From assembly GCA_949592205.1 (NCBI GenBank), contig CATIUR010000001.1, positions 12,787,501-12,851,500 on the forward strand: a stretch of DNA of 64,000 nt. The letters are read 5' to 3'. A program made the translations under genes and the position numbers. Source of the DNA: Helichrysum umbraculigerum. Lineage: Eukaryota > Streptophyta > Magnoliopsida > Asterales > Asteraceae. The notes under the pieces are model-generated. The model saw nothing but the letters and a program-made list of their open reading frames with translations, was not told where the DNA came from and made no database searches. Shown here one piece after another: positions 12,142-22,573 of this stretch (positions within the stretch are counted from its first letter, which is position 1; every line of letters starts with the position of its first letter).

Positions 12142-13813
12142 AACTCCCCCTTGTCATCAGCTTGGTCAAATAAGTCTTCAATTAGTCTTCATCAACAAAC
12201 TCTTTCATGTCTTTGACAATCAGAAACTCCCCCTTTGAGATAGCATGGTCTTCCAAGAAATCTTGATGTCCAAATTCATGTGACTGACACAAATTTATCA
12301 TACAATAAGATCTTCAAACTCAGTGACCATCTCTCAATCATCAGCAGCTTCTCCGATAGAATTATCTTCACAATCTTTGGAGAATAACCGACATCCTTTA
12401 CATCTTCAATATTTGATTTTAACAAGATATGTGATGTTTGAAGAAAATAACATAGAAATAAAATCTTTTTGTATTTTTTTTTATAAATGAAAAGTAAAGA
12501 ACGAAGATTAAAATAACATTGGGGATAGGATTGTTTTAAGTCTGCTTAGGGATCATATCAGGCCAACATGCAATTATTAGGAAATAGTAAGTGTTATTTC
12601 GATCATCAGTATATTTGTCCACTTTAAATTTACTTGACATATTTAAAGAAACTTTTATAAAAATTAGTTCAAGACGATCATCGGTATTGTTTGTCCACTT
12701 AAACATGTTACATCCGTATTTGTGAGCTAATTATTATTGTTAGTTTGACGATTAATTTTGAGAAACCTATTATATGATATACTGATAAACTTCAGTAAAA
12801 CAAACACTGCATATTCACACAAGGTAGAGATTACAAGACCAAGTTTATCTCGGTTTTCTCGTAACATACACTTGATATTTATATTTAGGCATACATCAAA
12901 CCGACTATGAAGATACTAGTGGCCCCAGATCTGTACAAAGTACAACAGAGGGTCCCTTAGTATGAACATAACAAGTTTGAGACTATTTGCATAACTAATG
13001 GATTCAGGTCTGTACGTGAGTACAACAATAGTCACCATTAGTTAGACTAATAATCATATTAATACTATATGCCAATTTTGCATTTACATAATGATTATGA
13101 CAGCGTATGGTAGTACTTTCATTTATCAATTAAGACTTATGTCATACATCATATAACATTTTTCACAAAGTAATAGACAAGTTTTAATTATTACTTCTTA
13201 CTCACTCGCAAACCGGTGCGTACCATGCCTACCAATACATCATATGATGAAGCTAATGTTTATAAAAGATGTGTTAAATATACCAGATAAACCTACTAAC
13301 ACATCAAACATAAACCTTAAAATTTCCATTTTTATGCATGTCACCCGATGTACTATCATATCCCAAGTTGTTTACAGACACAACCCATCGTCTTTTCAAG
13401 ACTTAAGAATCTTGCTGTTCACATTTCTGAATTAAATAATCAGAATTTTTAATATTCAGAATTACTCCCCCTGAACAGCAAATTCTTATATCCAATCCAA
13501 AAATACTCCCCTTAAACATTAAACATATTTTTGTATTTTTTAATTGAATAAATTTCGCAACATTGCATTTCTTTGATACTAAAAAGTATAAAGAATGGCT
13601 GTTGCATTAAACAAAATTTAAAGAAAAGTATCAAAATCACATATCAAGTCAAATCAAATGCCTGTTATCACTTTTACCACCACGAAACTTCGATAATCGC
13701 ATCCATCCAATCACAAATCATCACCGCATTCTTCCAACAATATCCACATCCATGCAGTCACTAAAAATGTTAGCTTTCAATAACCTGACTGCACCACCAC
13801 AAACAAACAAACG
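12142..13813 (-). other. N 3' non-coding region with polypurine tract and hairpins
   Basis: The polypurine tract lies at 12,142-12,152. Similar tracts recur at 12,224-12,236, 13,462-13,474 and 13,503-13,513. Two GTAC-loop-GTAC hairpins at 12,926-12,950 and 13,006-13,030 match two in element L. Other blocks shared in order with L include GTCCACTTAAAC (about 12,690 against 53,580) and a GCCTAxCxATACATCATA block (about 13,225 against 54,068). No ORF over 65 codons is plausible. Confidence 0.7.
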
Positions 13814-16429
13814 TTAGTACTTATGGGACACCCAAGCCTTAATTGACTTGGGTTGTCCATGGTCATCCATAATCATCACATCAATGAGTTTATGATATTT
13901 TAAAAACTCAGAAGATTTCATTGATGTATTGTTTGTGGATTTGGGTTTCCAAACCTTTGTAGGTTCAGATGAGTTGTTTTCAACAATGTTGTGCTGTTGA
14001 ACTTGAGGTCTAATGGGCACAACTTTGTTTACTCTTGCCATAGGTTTTGGAGAGTTTGATGCACAACTAGATACAGGCGAATACGAACGACGCCTTGAAA
14101 AAGATTTTGAAAAAGAATTCCTGAAAGAGGAAGTTCTTGGCATCTCTCTACCAAACCTATCTAGGGATAACAACCGACAATCCCTAATAATATGGCCCTG
14201 TTGACCACAACGATAACAAGAACGACACTCCACAAAAGATTTCTTCCAATGAGTTCCCTCAAATCGTTTCGGTGGAGGACAATACACAGAAGGTCTATGA
14301 CCAGGAACATTTGTTGAACATGCACTCTTAGGAGAACATGTTGAAGTAGATGTTCCTGAGGTTGAGTTAGTTGATTTTGAAGGTTTATTCTTTTCAGATT
14401 TATCAACTACAACTTTTGAGGATTCATTGTCAACCTTAGCTTTGCCTTTGCATTTAAAACAATCATCATTTTCAGTTGTAATGATGAAATTTTCAGGTTT
14501 GACATTTATTTTCTCAACCTTAATGGTAGACTCTTCAGGTATATCTTCTACCTCAACGATCTCCTCAACACTAACTGAAGGTGAATTATCAGACTTAACA
14601 AAAGTGGGCAAAGGATACTCTGTCCGAGTGGTTTTCTCCTTTCCCTGCCTCTTAGGCTTAGCTTCTTTATCTTTGGTAGCTGACCAAGACGAGTAGTCAG
14701 CTACTACCTCTTCGATCCCTTCCTTAACAGGCTTAGGATAATAGTTAGTGGGAGGTGGATACCCAAGTCCCGCTTTACTTTTATCTGTCCTCATCTTGTC
14801 AACCATTTCATCGAAGAGTTTATGAGAATTTGAGAAATTTGTGATCCCCCTTTTAAAATTGTCAGACTCAGACTTTAGCTCAGAAAGTTCTTTATTCAAA
14901 AGTTCAATTTCTTTAAGATAGCTATTAATAGCATCTTGTTGGCTAAAAACTTTAGACTTATATTTTTCAGTGTCTAGCTTATAAGCCTCAATTTGTTTTT
15001 CATAAAGAAATTCATTAGCTTTCAAAAACTTGTTTGAGTCAGTGAGTTTAACAACTTTTTCTCTCAAATCTAAATTGTCATATTGATAATTCTCAAGAGA
15101 TTCAGTCAATGTAAAACAGGAAACACACTTTATGGGTACCTCAGGTTCATCATGTACCGCATGTATCTTTGCCAAAAGCGCACTGTGTTGAACCTCTCCT
15201 TGAAGTGCACTAAAATCAAACACTCCCTGAGAATACACCATCATAGCCTGTGATGTTGTGTTCTTCTCTGGAGTCGTTGGAGCTGTAGGAGTAGTGAATC
15301 CAGATGAAGGATATTTTACTTTCTCACATTCCTTAGCAAAGTGCCCATGAATCTGACAGTTCTTGCATTTCACTTTGCTTTTATTAAAACCAAGACCTGT
15401 ATCACCATCATCATCCAGGTCTTTTCTACCCGTTCTCTGGAGAAACTTCTTAGTTCTGTGGGTTATCATGGCCATGCTCCATTTGATGTCCATCTGCTCG
15501 AGATCATCAGAATCAATCTGTTCAAAGTCTTCTTCAGTAAGCTGTAGAGTACTATCCTTCTTGGAAAGAAAATTCTCATACGAACTGAGGAAAGCTGCAA
15601 AGATTGTAGCATGATCCTCAGAAGCCTTTGAAGGAGTTTTTTGAGAAGTATAGGAAGCATATGAAGTGCTACCAGAAGGAGATGTAGCTGACTTGGAATT
15701 AGATCTGGTAGTTTCATTGAGACTAGGATTTTGAGTGGAAGCCGCTGACATCTTTTCTTTCTTCTTCATGTCAAGAGCATCAGCCTGTAACTTTCTGATG
15801 AGTTCTTTCAAATCCATGATTTCAATTTCTGGATCTTGTTCCAAAATCTCCACATTGGTAGCCCAGTCCTTAGGTAATGCCCGTAATAGCTTCTTATTTA
15901 CCTCTCCATTATTAAGTACTATTCCTCCATCAGCCACTTCATCTACTAGTTGGGAATATCTTTTGAAGAGTTCTTCTAAAGATTCATTTGATTGTAAATC
16001 AAAAGTGTCAAACTGTTTCTTGACAAGTTCCACTCTATTTCTCCTATAATTTTCATATCCACCACATCGTTTCTCAATTGCATGCCAGAGGTCGTATGCA
16101 ATAACATAATGTTTAAACATTTGTTGAACTTCCTTTGATAAGCATTTGACAATTGTTGAATAAGTTCTCCTTTCGGTATCGAATGCTTTTCTTTCCTCTG
16201 GTGTCATGCCATTGTAAGACTTTTGTGGTGATACTCGTAAATTCTTTGTTCCAACTACTGGTCTTTCATATCTTTCAACCAATGAGTTCCACATATCTGG
16301 ATCATTTTCAGACATAAAGGCTTCGAACTCAAATCTCCATGTAGCATAATCAGTATCATCTGTAAGCATGGGGGGTTCAATCTCACTAACAGCTCCACTA
16401 TAGTAACGCATATGAGCTTTAGAAGACAT
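13814..16429 (-). CDS. N gag-like protein with two zinc knuckles
   Basis: The frame is open from 16,531, but I choose the ATG at 16,429 (MSSKAHMRYYSG), because the 34 residues before it look like leader translation and the usual Copia gag N-terminus follows at EIEPPML. The product is about 871 aa. Near the N-terminus is a DUF4219/UBN2-type capsid region (WRFEFEAFM, then YDLWHAIEKRCGG and LLRALPKDW). A first CCHC knuckle (CKNCQIHGHFAKEC) lies mid-protein, then a coiled-coil-like stretch around LREKVVKLTDSNKFLK, a Ser/Lys-rich region, and a second knuckle (CYRCGQQGHIIRDC). The tail resembles the gag C-terminus that in complete elements leads into protease, but a stop follows. It presumably coats element RNA. 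It is intact, unlike most ORFs here. Confidence 0.85.
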   Translation of the reverse strand: MSSKAHMRYYSGAVSEIEPPMLTDDTDYATWRFEFEAFMSENDPDMWNSLVERYERPVVGTKNLRVSPQKSYNGMTPEERKAFDTERRTYSTIVKCLSKEVQQMFKHYVIAYDLWHAIEKRCGGYENYRRNRVELVKKQFDTFDLQSNESLEELFKRYSQLVDEVADGGIVLNNGEVNKKLLRALPKDWATNVEILEQDPEIEIMDLKELIRKLQADALDMKKKEKMSAASTQNPSLNETTRSNSKSATSPSGSTSYASYTSQKTPSKASEDHATIFAAFLSSYENFLSKKDSTLQLTEEDFEQIDSDDLEQMDIKWSMAMITHRTKKFLQRTGRKDLDDDGDTGLGFNKSKVKCKNCQIHGHFAKECEKVKYPSSGFTTPTAPTTPEKNTTSQAMMVYSQGVFDFSALQGEVQHSALLAKIHAVHDEPEVPIKCVSCFTLTESLENYQYDNLDLREKVVKLTDSNKFLKANEFLYEKQIEAYKLDTEKYKSKVFSQQDAINSYLKEIELLNKELSELKSESDNFKRGITNFSNSHKLFDEMVDKMRTDKSKAGLGYPPPTNYYPKPVKEGIEEVVADYSSWSATKDKEAKPKRQGKEKTTRTEYPLPTFVKSDNSPSVSVEEIVEVEDIPEESTIKVEKINVKPENFIITTENDDCFKCKGKAKVDNESSKVVVDKSEKNKPSKSTNSTSGTSTSTCSPKSACSTNVPGHRPSVYCPPPKRFEGTHWKKSFVECRSCYRCGQQGHIIRDCRLLSLDRFGREMPRTSSFRNSFSKSFSRRRSYSPVSSCASNSPKPMARVNKVVPIRPQVQQHNIVENNSSEPTKVWKPKSTNNTSMKSSEFLKYHKLIDVMIMDDHGQPKSIKAWVSHKY

Positions 16430-17355
16430 TTTCAAACCAGAAAGGTATTTGGCCTCTTGCGTCTTTTCCCTCCAATACTGAATTCGAATAATTTTGACGA
16501 CTACCCGAGTATAGCGAAACTTTTCCGACACTAAAGCTAAGCTATTTTAAGCCTAAAAATAAAATTTGAAATTACAAAATTTTTCGCGTTTTTCCCGCCA
16601 AAATTTCGTTCGAAAACGTCAAAAACTGGCCGGGTAAAATGAAACTTTTTCCAGACTAAAATTGAACACTTTTAAGCCTATGGAAAAATTTTGAAAACGC
16701 AAAAAATTTTCGGAGTTTCCCGCCAAAAAATTTTCGGAGTTTCCCGCCAAAAAATTTTGAAAAAGCAAAAAATTTGGAAATTTTTTTTTTTTTTTTTTTT
16801 TTTTACGAATCTAGAACGAGGTTAATGTCGGAGAAAAATAGCAATGTCGCAGCGGTACGTCGCAGAAGTCCGATGACTCAATTAAGAATCGAAAATGCGA
16901 CGTAGTGTATAACGTCGCAGTCCAACGTCGCAGAGTCTAGCGACGTCGCAGCCTACGTCGCAATAACCACTTAAGGTCAAAATGACGACGTCGCTAACTA
17001 CGTCGCAAAGACCAGTCAAGGTCAAAATTAATAACGTCGCAGGCTACGTCGCAGGTGACGTCGCAAAATCAAGCGACGTCGCACCTGACGTCGCTAGTAA
17101 CGTCGCAGAACTTAGCGACGTCGCAGGTGACGTCGCACAATCGGGCTGCAGCGGCCAAAACCCCAAAAAAACGAAAATTTTCGAAACCCTAACGAAATTC
17201 CGAAATCCAAACGTCGAACCAACCCAAAAACACTTCCAGAAATCGATCTTAATCAAGCATATCAACTTAGAAACGATTAATAACAATTAATACCTTCGCG
17301 AATCAAACGAAAACATCTAAAATACGATCCGAAACCGACGAATCCTTGATTCTAC
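16430..17355 (-). other. N leader with CGTCGCA array, poly-T and E2F-like sites
   Basis: Between primer site and gag lie: sixteen direct and one inverted copy of (A/T)CGTCGCA or GACGTCGC within about 16,845-17,140; a run of 24 T at 16,781-16,804; a 24-bp tandem duplication at about 16,709-16,757; and three TTTCCCGCC sites at 16,591, 16,716 and 16,740. No coding function is evident. Confidence 0.8.
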
Positions 17356-17368
17356 GGCTCTGATACCA
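17356..17368 (-). other. Primer binding site of N (tRNA-Met type)
   Basis: GGCTCTGATACCA on the plus strand is TGGTATCAGAGCC in sense, two bases from the 5' LTR. It fixes the element as minus-strand. Confidence 0.92.
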
Positions 17369-17370
17369 GT

Positions 17371-17812
17371 TGATAGTCCCGTATAACCAGACCTGATCGG
17401 ATCGTTGGTGAATAATAATGATAAACAAATGATAATTGATTCACGAACACAAACGATTTCTATATAATCTTTTGTATATATTCACAATTGAATAATAAAG
17501 ATTACAATCACCAATACAAACTTTCGTTTCTCTCCTCCCCTCTCTATGAAAACGGCTCTCTCTATCTATTCACGAGTCCAACCCTAAACTGACTTCTAAC
17601 TCTCTATTTATATCAGCCTATTGGGCCCTACGACGTTAGGCCCTACGTCGCAGGCCCAACCCAATGCGACGTAGCCAACGTCGCACTCTATGTATATTGC
17701 ATTTCGTTTACAGACTCGAATATACATACTAAACACATCACATACGTAGACTAATTGACTTTGACAATTACAATAGTTTGACCAGCTGACTGACACACAA
17801 AATGCACCAACA
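17371..17812 (-). repeat. 5' LTR of N
   Basis: 442 bp, TGATAGTCCC...CACCAACA on the plus strand. TATA-like box at 17,605-17,612 (minus). Followed by the GAAAC duplication at 17,813-17,817. Confidence 0.93.
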
Positions 17813-17817
17813 GAAAC

Positions 17818-19119
17818 CTTCGAGACCTGGTGATGGATGAAGCTCACAAGTCCAAATACTCTATACATCCTGGATCCGATAAGATGTATCATGGCATCAA
17901 GGGACTGTACTGGTGGCCAAACATGAAAGCAGAGATTGCCACGTACGTCAGTAAATGCCTCACATGCTCCAAAGTTAAAGCCGAATATCAGAAACCCTCC
18001 GGCTTTCTTCAACAACCGCAGATCCCTCAATGGAAATGGGAGCAGATCTCCATGGATTTCATAACCAAACTCCCGAGAACATCAAGCGGTTGCGACACCA
18101 TTTGGGTGATCGTTGATCGGCTCACCAAATCAGCTCATTTCCTCGCCATGAAGGAAACTGACAAAATGGAACGTCTCACGCGAGTCTATATGAAGGAGAT
18201 CGTATCAAGACACGGCGTTCCAATCTCAATTATCTCTGACAGAGACAGCCGTTTCACATCCAACTTTTGGCAATCATTGCAAAAGTCGTTGGGTACTCGT
18301 TTGGATATGAGTACAGCCTATCATCCACAAACCGACGGCCAAAGTGAAAGGACTATTCAAACAATGGAGGATATGTTACGCGCCTGCGTAATTGACTTCG
18401 GTGCAAATTGGGAACATCACTTGCCATTGTGTGAATTCTCGTACAACAACAGCTACCACACCAGTATTGGAGCTGCACCCTTCGAGGCACTGTACGGACG
18501 TAAGTGCCGGTCGCCTATCTGTTGGACCGAAGTTGGAGACAGCCAGCTGACTGGTGCTGAAATCATTCATGAAACCACCGAGAAGATCGTTGGTATTCAG
18601 CAACGGCTAAAGGCCGCACGTGATCGTCAGAAGAGTTATGCTGACGTAAGACGCAAGCATCTCGAGTTCTAGGTTGGGGATCGAGTATTGCTCAAAGTAT
18701 CACCTTGGAAAGGTGTCATCCGTTTTGGTAAACGTGGTAAATTGAATCCTAGATACATTGGACCTTTTGAGATCCTTAAAAGGATTGGTCCAGTCGCATA
18801 TCGATTGCAGCTACCTCCAGAGCTCAGTAGCGTGCATCCCACATTTCACATTTCTAACCTAAAGAAATGCCTGTCCGACGAGACACTCATTAACCCGCTT
18901 GAGGAAATTCAAATTGACGACAAACTTCATTTCGTCGAAACACCAGCGGAGATCATGGACCGTGAGGTCAAACAGCTTAAGCAAAGTCGTATCCCTATAG
19001 TCAAGGTTCGGTGGAATTCGCGACGTGCTCCAGAATTCACCTGGGAACGAGAAGACCAGATGCGACACAAGTATCCACATTTATTTTCAGACTTCACTCA
19101 CAAGCCGACTTCGAGCTGA
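17818..19119 (+). pseudogene. D integrase and chromodomain-like C-terminus, 3' part of polyprotein
   Basis: This continues the D polyprotein after N. It opens with LRDLVMDEAHKSK and an HHCC zinc-binding region (HPGSDKMYHG, then CLTC). The integrase core has MDFITKLP, SDRDSRF and DGQSERT, the expected D, D, E residues. A TAG at 18,670-18,672 stands where K has a Gln codon (LEF*VGDRVLL). The frame continues to TAA at 19,119, ending with a chromodomain-like segment (IMDREVKQL, VKVRWNSR, FTWEREDQM), which in chromoviruses directs integration to particular chromatin. Together with 8,568-11,699 this accounts for a full polyprotein with two nonsense codons and one insertion. Confidence 0.92.
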
Positions 19120-19142
19120 ATTTCGGGACGAAATTCTCTTAA

Positions 19143-19153
19143 CAAGGGGAGAA
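19143..19153 (+). other. Polypurine tract of D
   Basis: CAAGGGGAGAA lies directly before TG of the 3' LTR, in the usual Tekay setting where the stop codon, a GGGACGAAATT motif and the tract follow within 35 bp. Confidence 0.85.
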
Positions 19154-21883
19154 TGTGACACCCGACCAATTAGGGCTAGAAATTTGCGCCTAATCATTTT
19201 GTAATACATGTAATTAGTTCCATGTTAGGCTAATTGTATGTATCATTACGTGTATTTTATAAATATACGCATTTACGCGATTAAGTTTAATCGTGCATTA
19301 TTATATCGGCCGAACTCCGATACACTTTCATACGAACGTTGGTGAAACTATTTAATAAATAACATAAATCTATTTGATAATTAAATAGTAGTTATTTACA
19401 TTATATTATTATGTATTAATAATATACGAAACAATGTACGTTTTGTTTAAAACGTAACCGACACGAATAAAACGTGCGAGGCGCGCCCGACAAACGAATA
19501 AATTCAAGATATGTGTTCATAACTCCAAATAAAGTATTTTGATTAAATACTTCAATCAAAAATATCGAGAATTAAATCGTTACTTAAAACACAAACGATA
19601 AACGTTTAACGTATATATAAACGTCGAAACGAACGGGTAAACGAACACGAGGCTTAACGCAAATTGGGGAACAAGAAAATAACACACCACACCCCATAAG
19701 GGACCCACTAGAACCAGCCACATGAGGGAGTATGGTGCTCCATACTCCTTGTTGTTGCTTCTTTAACAATAAGTCACCAAACACCCACCCTCAATCATTC
19801 ATCAACTACCATCTCTCGCTCTCTCTACTCTCTCTCCCTCCCTTATCCACGTTTTTGATCAGCCACAAGACAACCACCATCATCCACCACAAGCCACCAT
19901 ACTCATCTCCATCATCTACCATCGGTTTTCGAAGATTGAAGCAAGGAAACGGAGCACGGAAGCAAACCGAGTAGCATTTCCCCATCTTCACCTTTAGATC
20001 ATCATTTCTTGTAAGAACACATCCCTTTATCTCTCTAGAAATACTTGCTTATTGATATATAACATGCTTAGTAGATCATCTAACAATAAAATGTCCAAAA
20101 ACAAAGCTTAAAATACGTTTTTGTAACACATATATGTTAACAGCTTTTCTGACCAGAAAAACAACCTCACTAAAACGACTATAACTTGAGTTGTAGGATG
20201 AATCAACGCATGAACTTTATACCGAAATCTTCGTGTGAATGTCTTGTACAAAAAGTTCTTCTATGGCCACCTCTGAAAATACACGGTTTTTAGTGTAGAG
20301 GCTAATCTTTGAGCCGAGGCCTGTTTTGAATCGAAACCGACCACTATTCATATTTATTTTTGTTAAAAATAGTAAACGGACATGTAAAAATACCATAAAA
20401 TGCATAAATGACCACGACATATATGAGAACATGTGTGATTTTTGGTTAGGTATAAATCGGACTACAAGTGGTCCAAATCGAGAGGTTTATCGGGTTCAAA
20501 ATCTGGAAAATGAACACAAAGGGACTGTTTTGGTACACACTTCGGGTCAACACCGAGACGAACCACTAATTTTTATAAACTCATTTAACCATTTTAAGGG
20601 TTGGGTAAAAGTTTCGGGTCAAACCGAGACCATTGACCACGTTTTCGACAATGACATATACCTACGACACTTAACTTGTGTGACGCCAAACTTTATAAAT
20701 TTTACATTATATGCGACACTTATAATTCATTTTTTCAAAATAAGTATCAAACGTCGCGTAACATTTAATACTTATACAATACAACATTTAATCATTTCAA
20801 ATATACTTTATAAGTATATCATTTCAACATCATAATAATAATACTTTGGAATTATTATTCGAACTCACCAACGGGCCGTACATAATTACAAAATACAAAC
20901 AATCCAAAACTAATCATTTGGACATTACTAGTTGAATGAGCAACTAGCATAGATGGTGTTTTAAGACATCTAATCATTATTATAACCTTGCGCGTTTAGG
21001 ACGCCCGGCAGGGTCAGTCGTTGTAACGACATCAAATCTGTGTGAATCATCATAATTGTTGGCTAACAATTCATCAGACTCAGGTGAGTCTCATAGCCCC
21101 TATTTTAAATGCTTTTACCTAGGGGTGAGATACATGCTCTATTTTGTTTTACATGTAAACGCAAGTATCAAATTATCACGTATGCTGCATGAGTTGTTTT
21201 CATCTAATCAATCAAAGTCCTCTGAAGCATAGTTCTGTTAATATGATTTAGCGTGAATGTTAGTGTATGGTACCATATGGGATTGACAATCCCCGTCCGA
21301 GTTAGCAAGCACTAACCTGTCAAACGGACGCATTATCATTTGTTCAGTATTGAGTGTAGATTAGGCACTTATAGAGAGGCACCTCGCTCAGGTCCTTAAA
21401 GGTGGATCATGACCCCTCAGTTAAGCTCAGACTATGTGCTTATGGCAGCGATACTCATTATATATCTATTTACAAGTTTGTAAATCAATTCATTAAATCT
21501 TGCGGTTCATAAATCATATCTTATCATATTAAACCTGTGAGCTCACCAGCTTTTTAGCTGACCTTTTAGCATGTTATCTCAGGTACTCAGCAGTAGGTTG
21601 GACTGCCCATCAGGATACTGTAGCTCGAGTCGCATGCAATCATATAAACATCAAGAGATTTCCCTGCATTTCTATATTTTGCTTAAATTAGATATGTATT
21701 AGAATCTCTCAATATCTATGCGAACTTGTCTTTTGTAAACCATATGTAGACTCTTACATTAATCAATGTATTTTGTAAAACGACGCATGTAGTGGTCGTT
21801 CATTATATATCTTGTGTGCTTTGTTATTGATTAGTCGTGCCCCGAATTGACCCGCTTCCGCATCATAATTTGGGGGTGCGACA
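19154..21883 (+). repeat. 3' LTR of D
   Basis: Direct repeat of 5,116-7,856, about 2,730 bp, with scattered substitutions and one small indel. TATA box at 19,612-19,620. Confidence 0.94.
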
Positions 21884-22573
21884 GAGGTGACTCCTATTTA
21901 TAGGCAAAAGGGTGAAATCAGCTGTACAAGTCGCGAAGCACCAACGTACAAGCAAATGAAGCACAAACGGGCATCATTTGGGGCATCAGGACCGTATACG
22001 GTCTACCTAGGTCCATAAACGGTGTTGTTAGGGACGTATACGGTCTTGGTAGGGCCGTATACGGTCTCCAGGGCCGTATACGGTCTCCGTCTGATTTCGT
22101 TCGTTGCTTAAAACGCCCGTATCTTGTTCGTTACACGTCCGTTTGACTTGATTCTTTCGGTCTCGTAATTCCGTTACGCTTCTAATGATACCAATTTCAC
22201 AGAAATTGGATGTGTATAGCTCAGGCATAGCCGAAATGACTTTTAACGATCTGTAGAAGCCGTATCTCCTTCGTTCTTTACCCAATTTGCATGATTCTTG
22301 ATTCTCCCGTCTCGTTTTTACCTATTACATCATACCATAAGGTTAGAATATGTTTATCATAAGGTAAATGAGGGTGTAAGAATTGGTTGTTGTTTATTCA
22401 CTCTATTTTGCTCGTTATTTGGACGCTTTTAGTGATTTTTGTAGCAACGTCTATATTTTGAGCACTTTAGTGAATTTTAGTAAATAATGATTGTTTTGGA
22501 ATGTTTTCACTAAAGATGTGCCCAAAAAGTGTGGAATATCGTACTTAAAAACATGACTTTTTGCGTCACAGCA
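21884..22573 (-). repeat. 3' LTR of E, part 2 (right of D), with start of LTR
   Basis: Begins with the second GAGGT and the TATA box of E (TATAAATA, minus, 21,895-21,902), then five copies of a CCGTATACGG palindrome at 21,990-22,087. It ends GCGTCACAGCA, so in sense the LTR starts TGCTGTGACGC against TGATGTGACGC in the 5' LTR. Confidence 0.9.

Larger units (their letters stand above)
11700..17812 (-). mobile_element. Element N: gag-only Copia-like retrotransposon
   Basis: Its 442-bp LTRs differ at only four positions by my count, so it is the youngest or nearly youngest insertion in the left nest. It reads leftward: tRNA-Met primer site at 17,356-17,368, a long leader, a gag-like ORF, 1.7 kb of non-coding DNA, and a polypurine tract at 12,142-12,152. 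Protease, integrase and reverse transcriptase are absent, so it would need a helper. The gag is of the UBN2/DUF4219 type with zinc knuckles, and the polypurine tract AAGGGGGAGTT next to TGTGGG suits Copia. Confidence 0.88.
5116..21883 (+). mobile_element. Element D: Tekay-like chromovirus, interrupted by N
   Basis: Two LTRs of about 2.73 kb (TGTGACACCC...GGGTGCGACA) are in direct orientation. D has a tRNA-Met type primer binding site, a gag-protease-RT-RNase H-integrase-chromodomain polyprotein in one frame, and a polypurine tract 35 bp after the stop. The long LTRs, primer site and C-terminal chromodomain-like segment point to the Tekay lineage. N splits pol; without N, D is about 10.65 kb. 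The LTRs are highly similar but not identical (small indel near 6,500 against 20,535), so the insertion is moderately recent. Two in-frame stop codons disable the polyprotein. Confidence 0.92.

Noticed and set aside
16781..16804. Poly-T run as the tail of an inserted SINE or processed pseudogene
   Set aside because: No flanking duplication or internal promoter boxes; it lies within the continuous leader of N.
16982..17290. 102-codon ORF through the CGTCGCA array
   Set aside because: The frame is open only because the repeat lacks stops; the repeat protein has no plausible function and the orientation is opposite to N.
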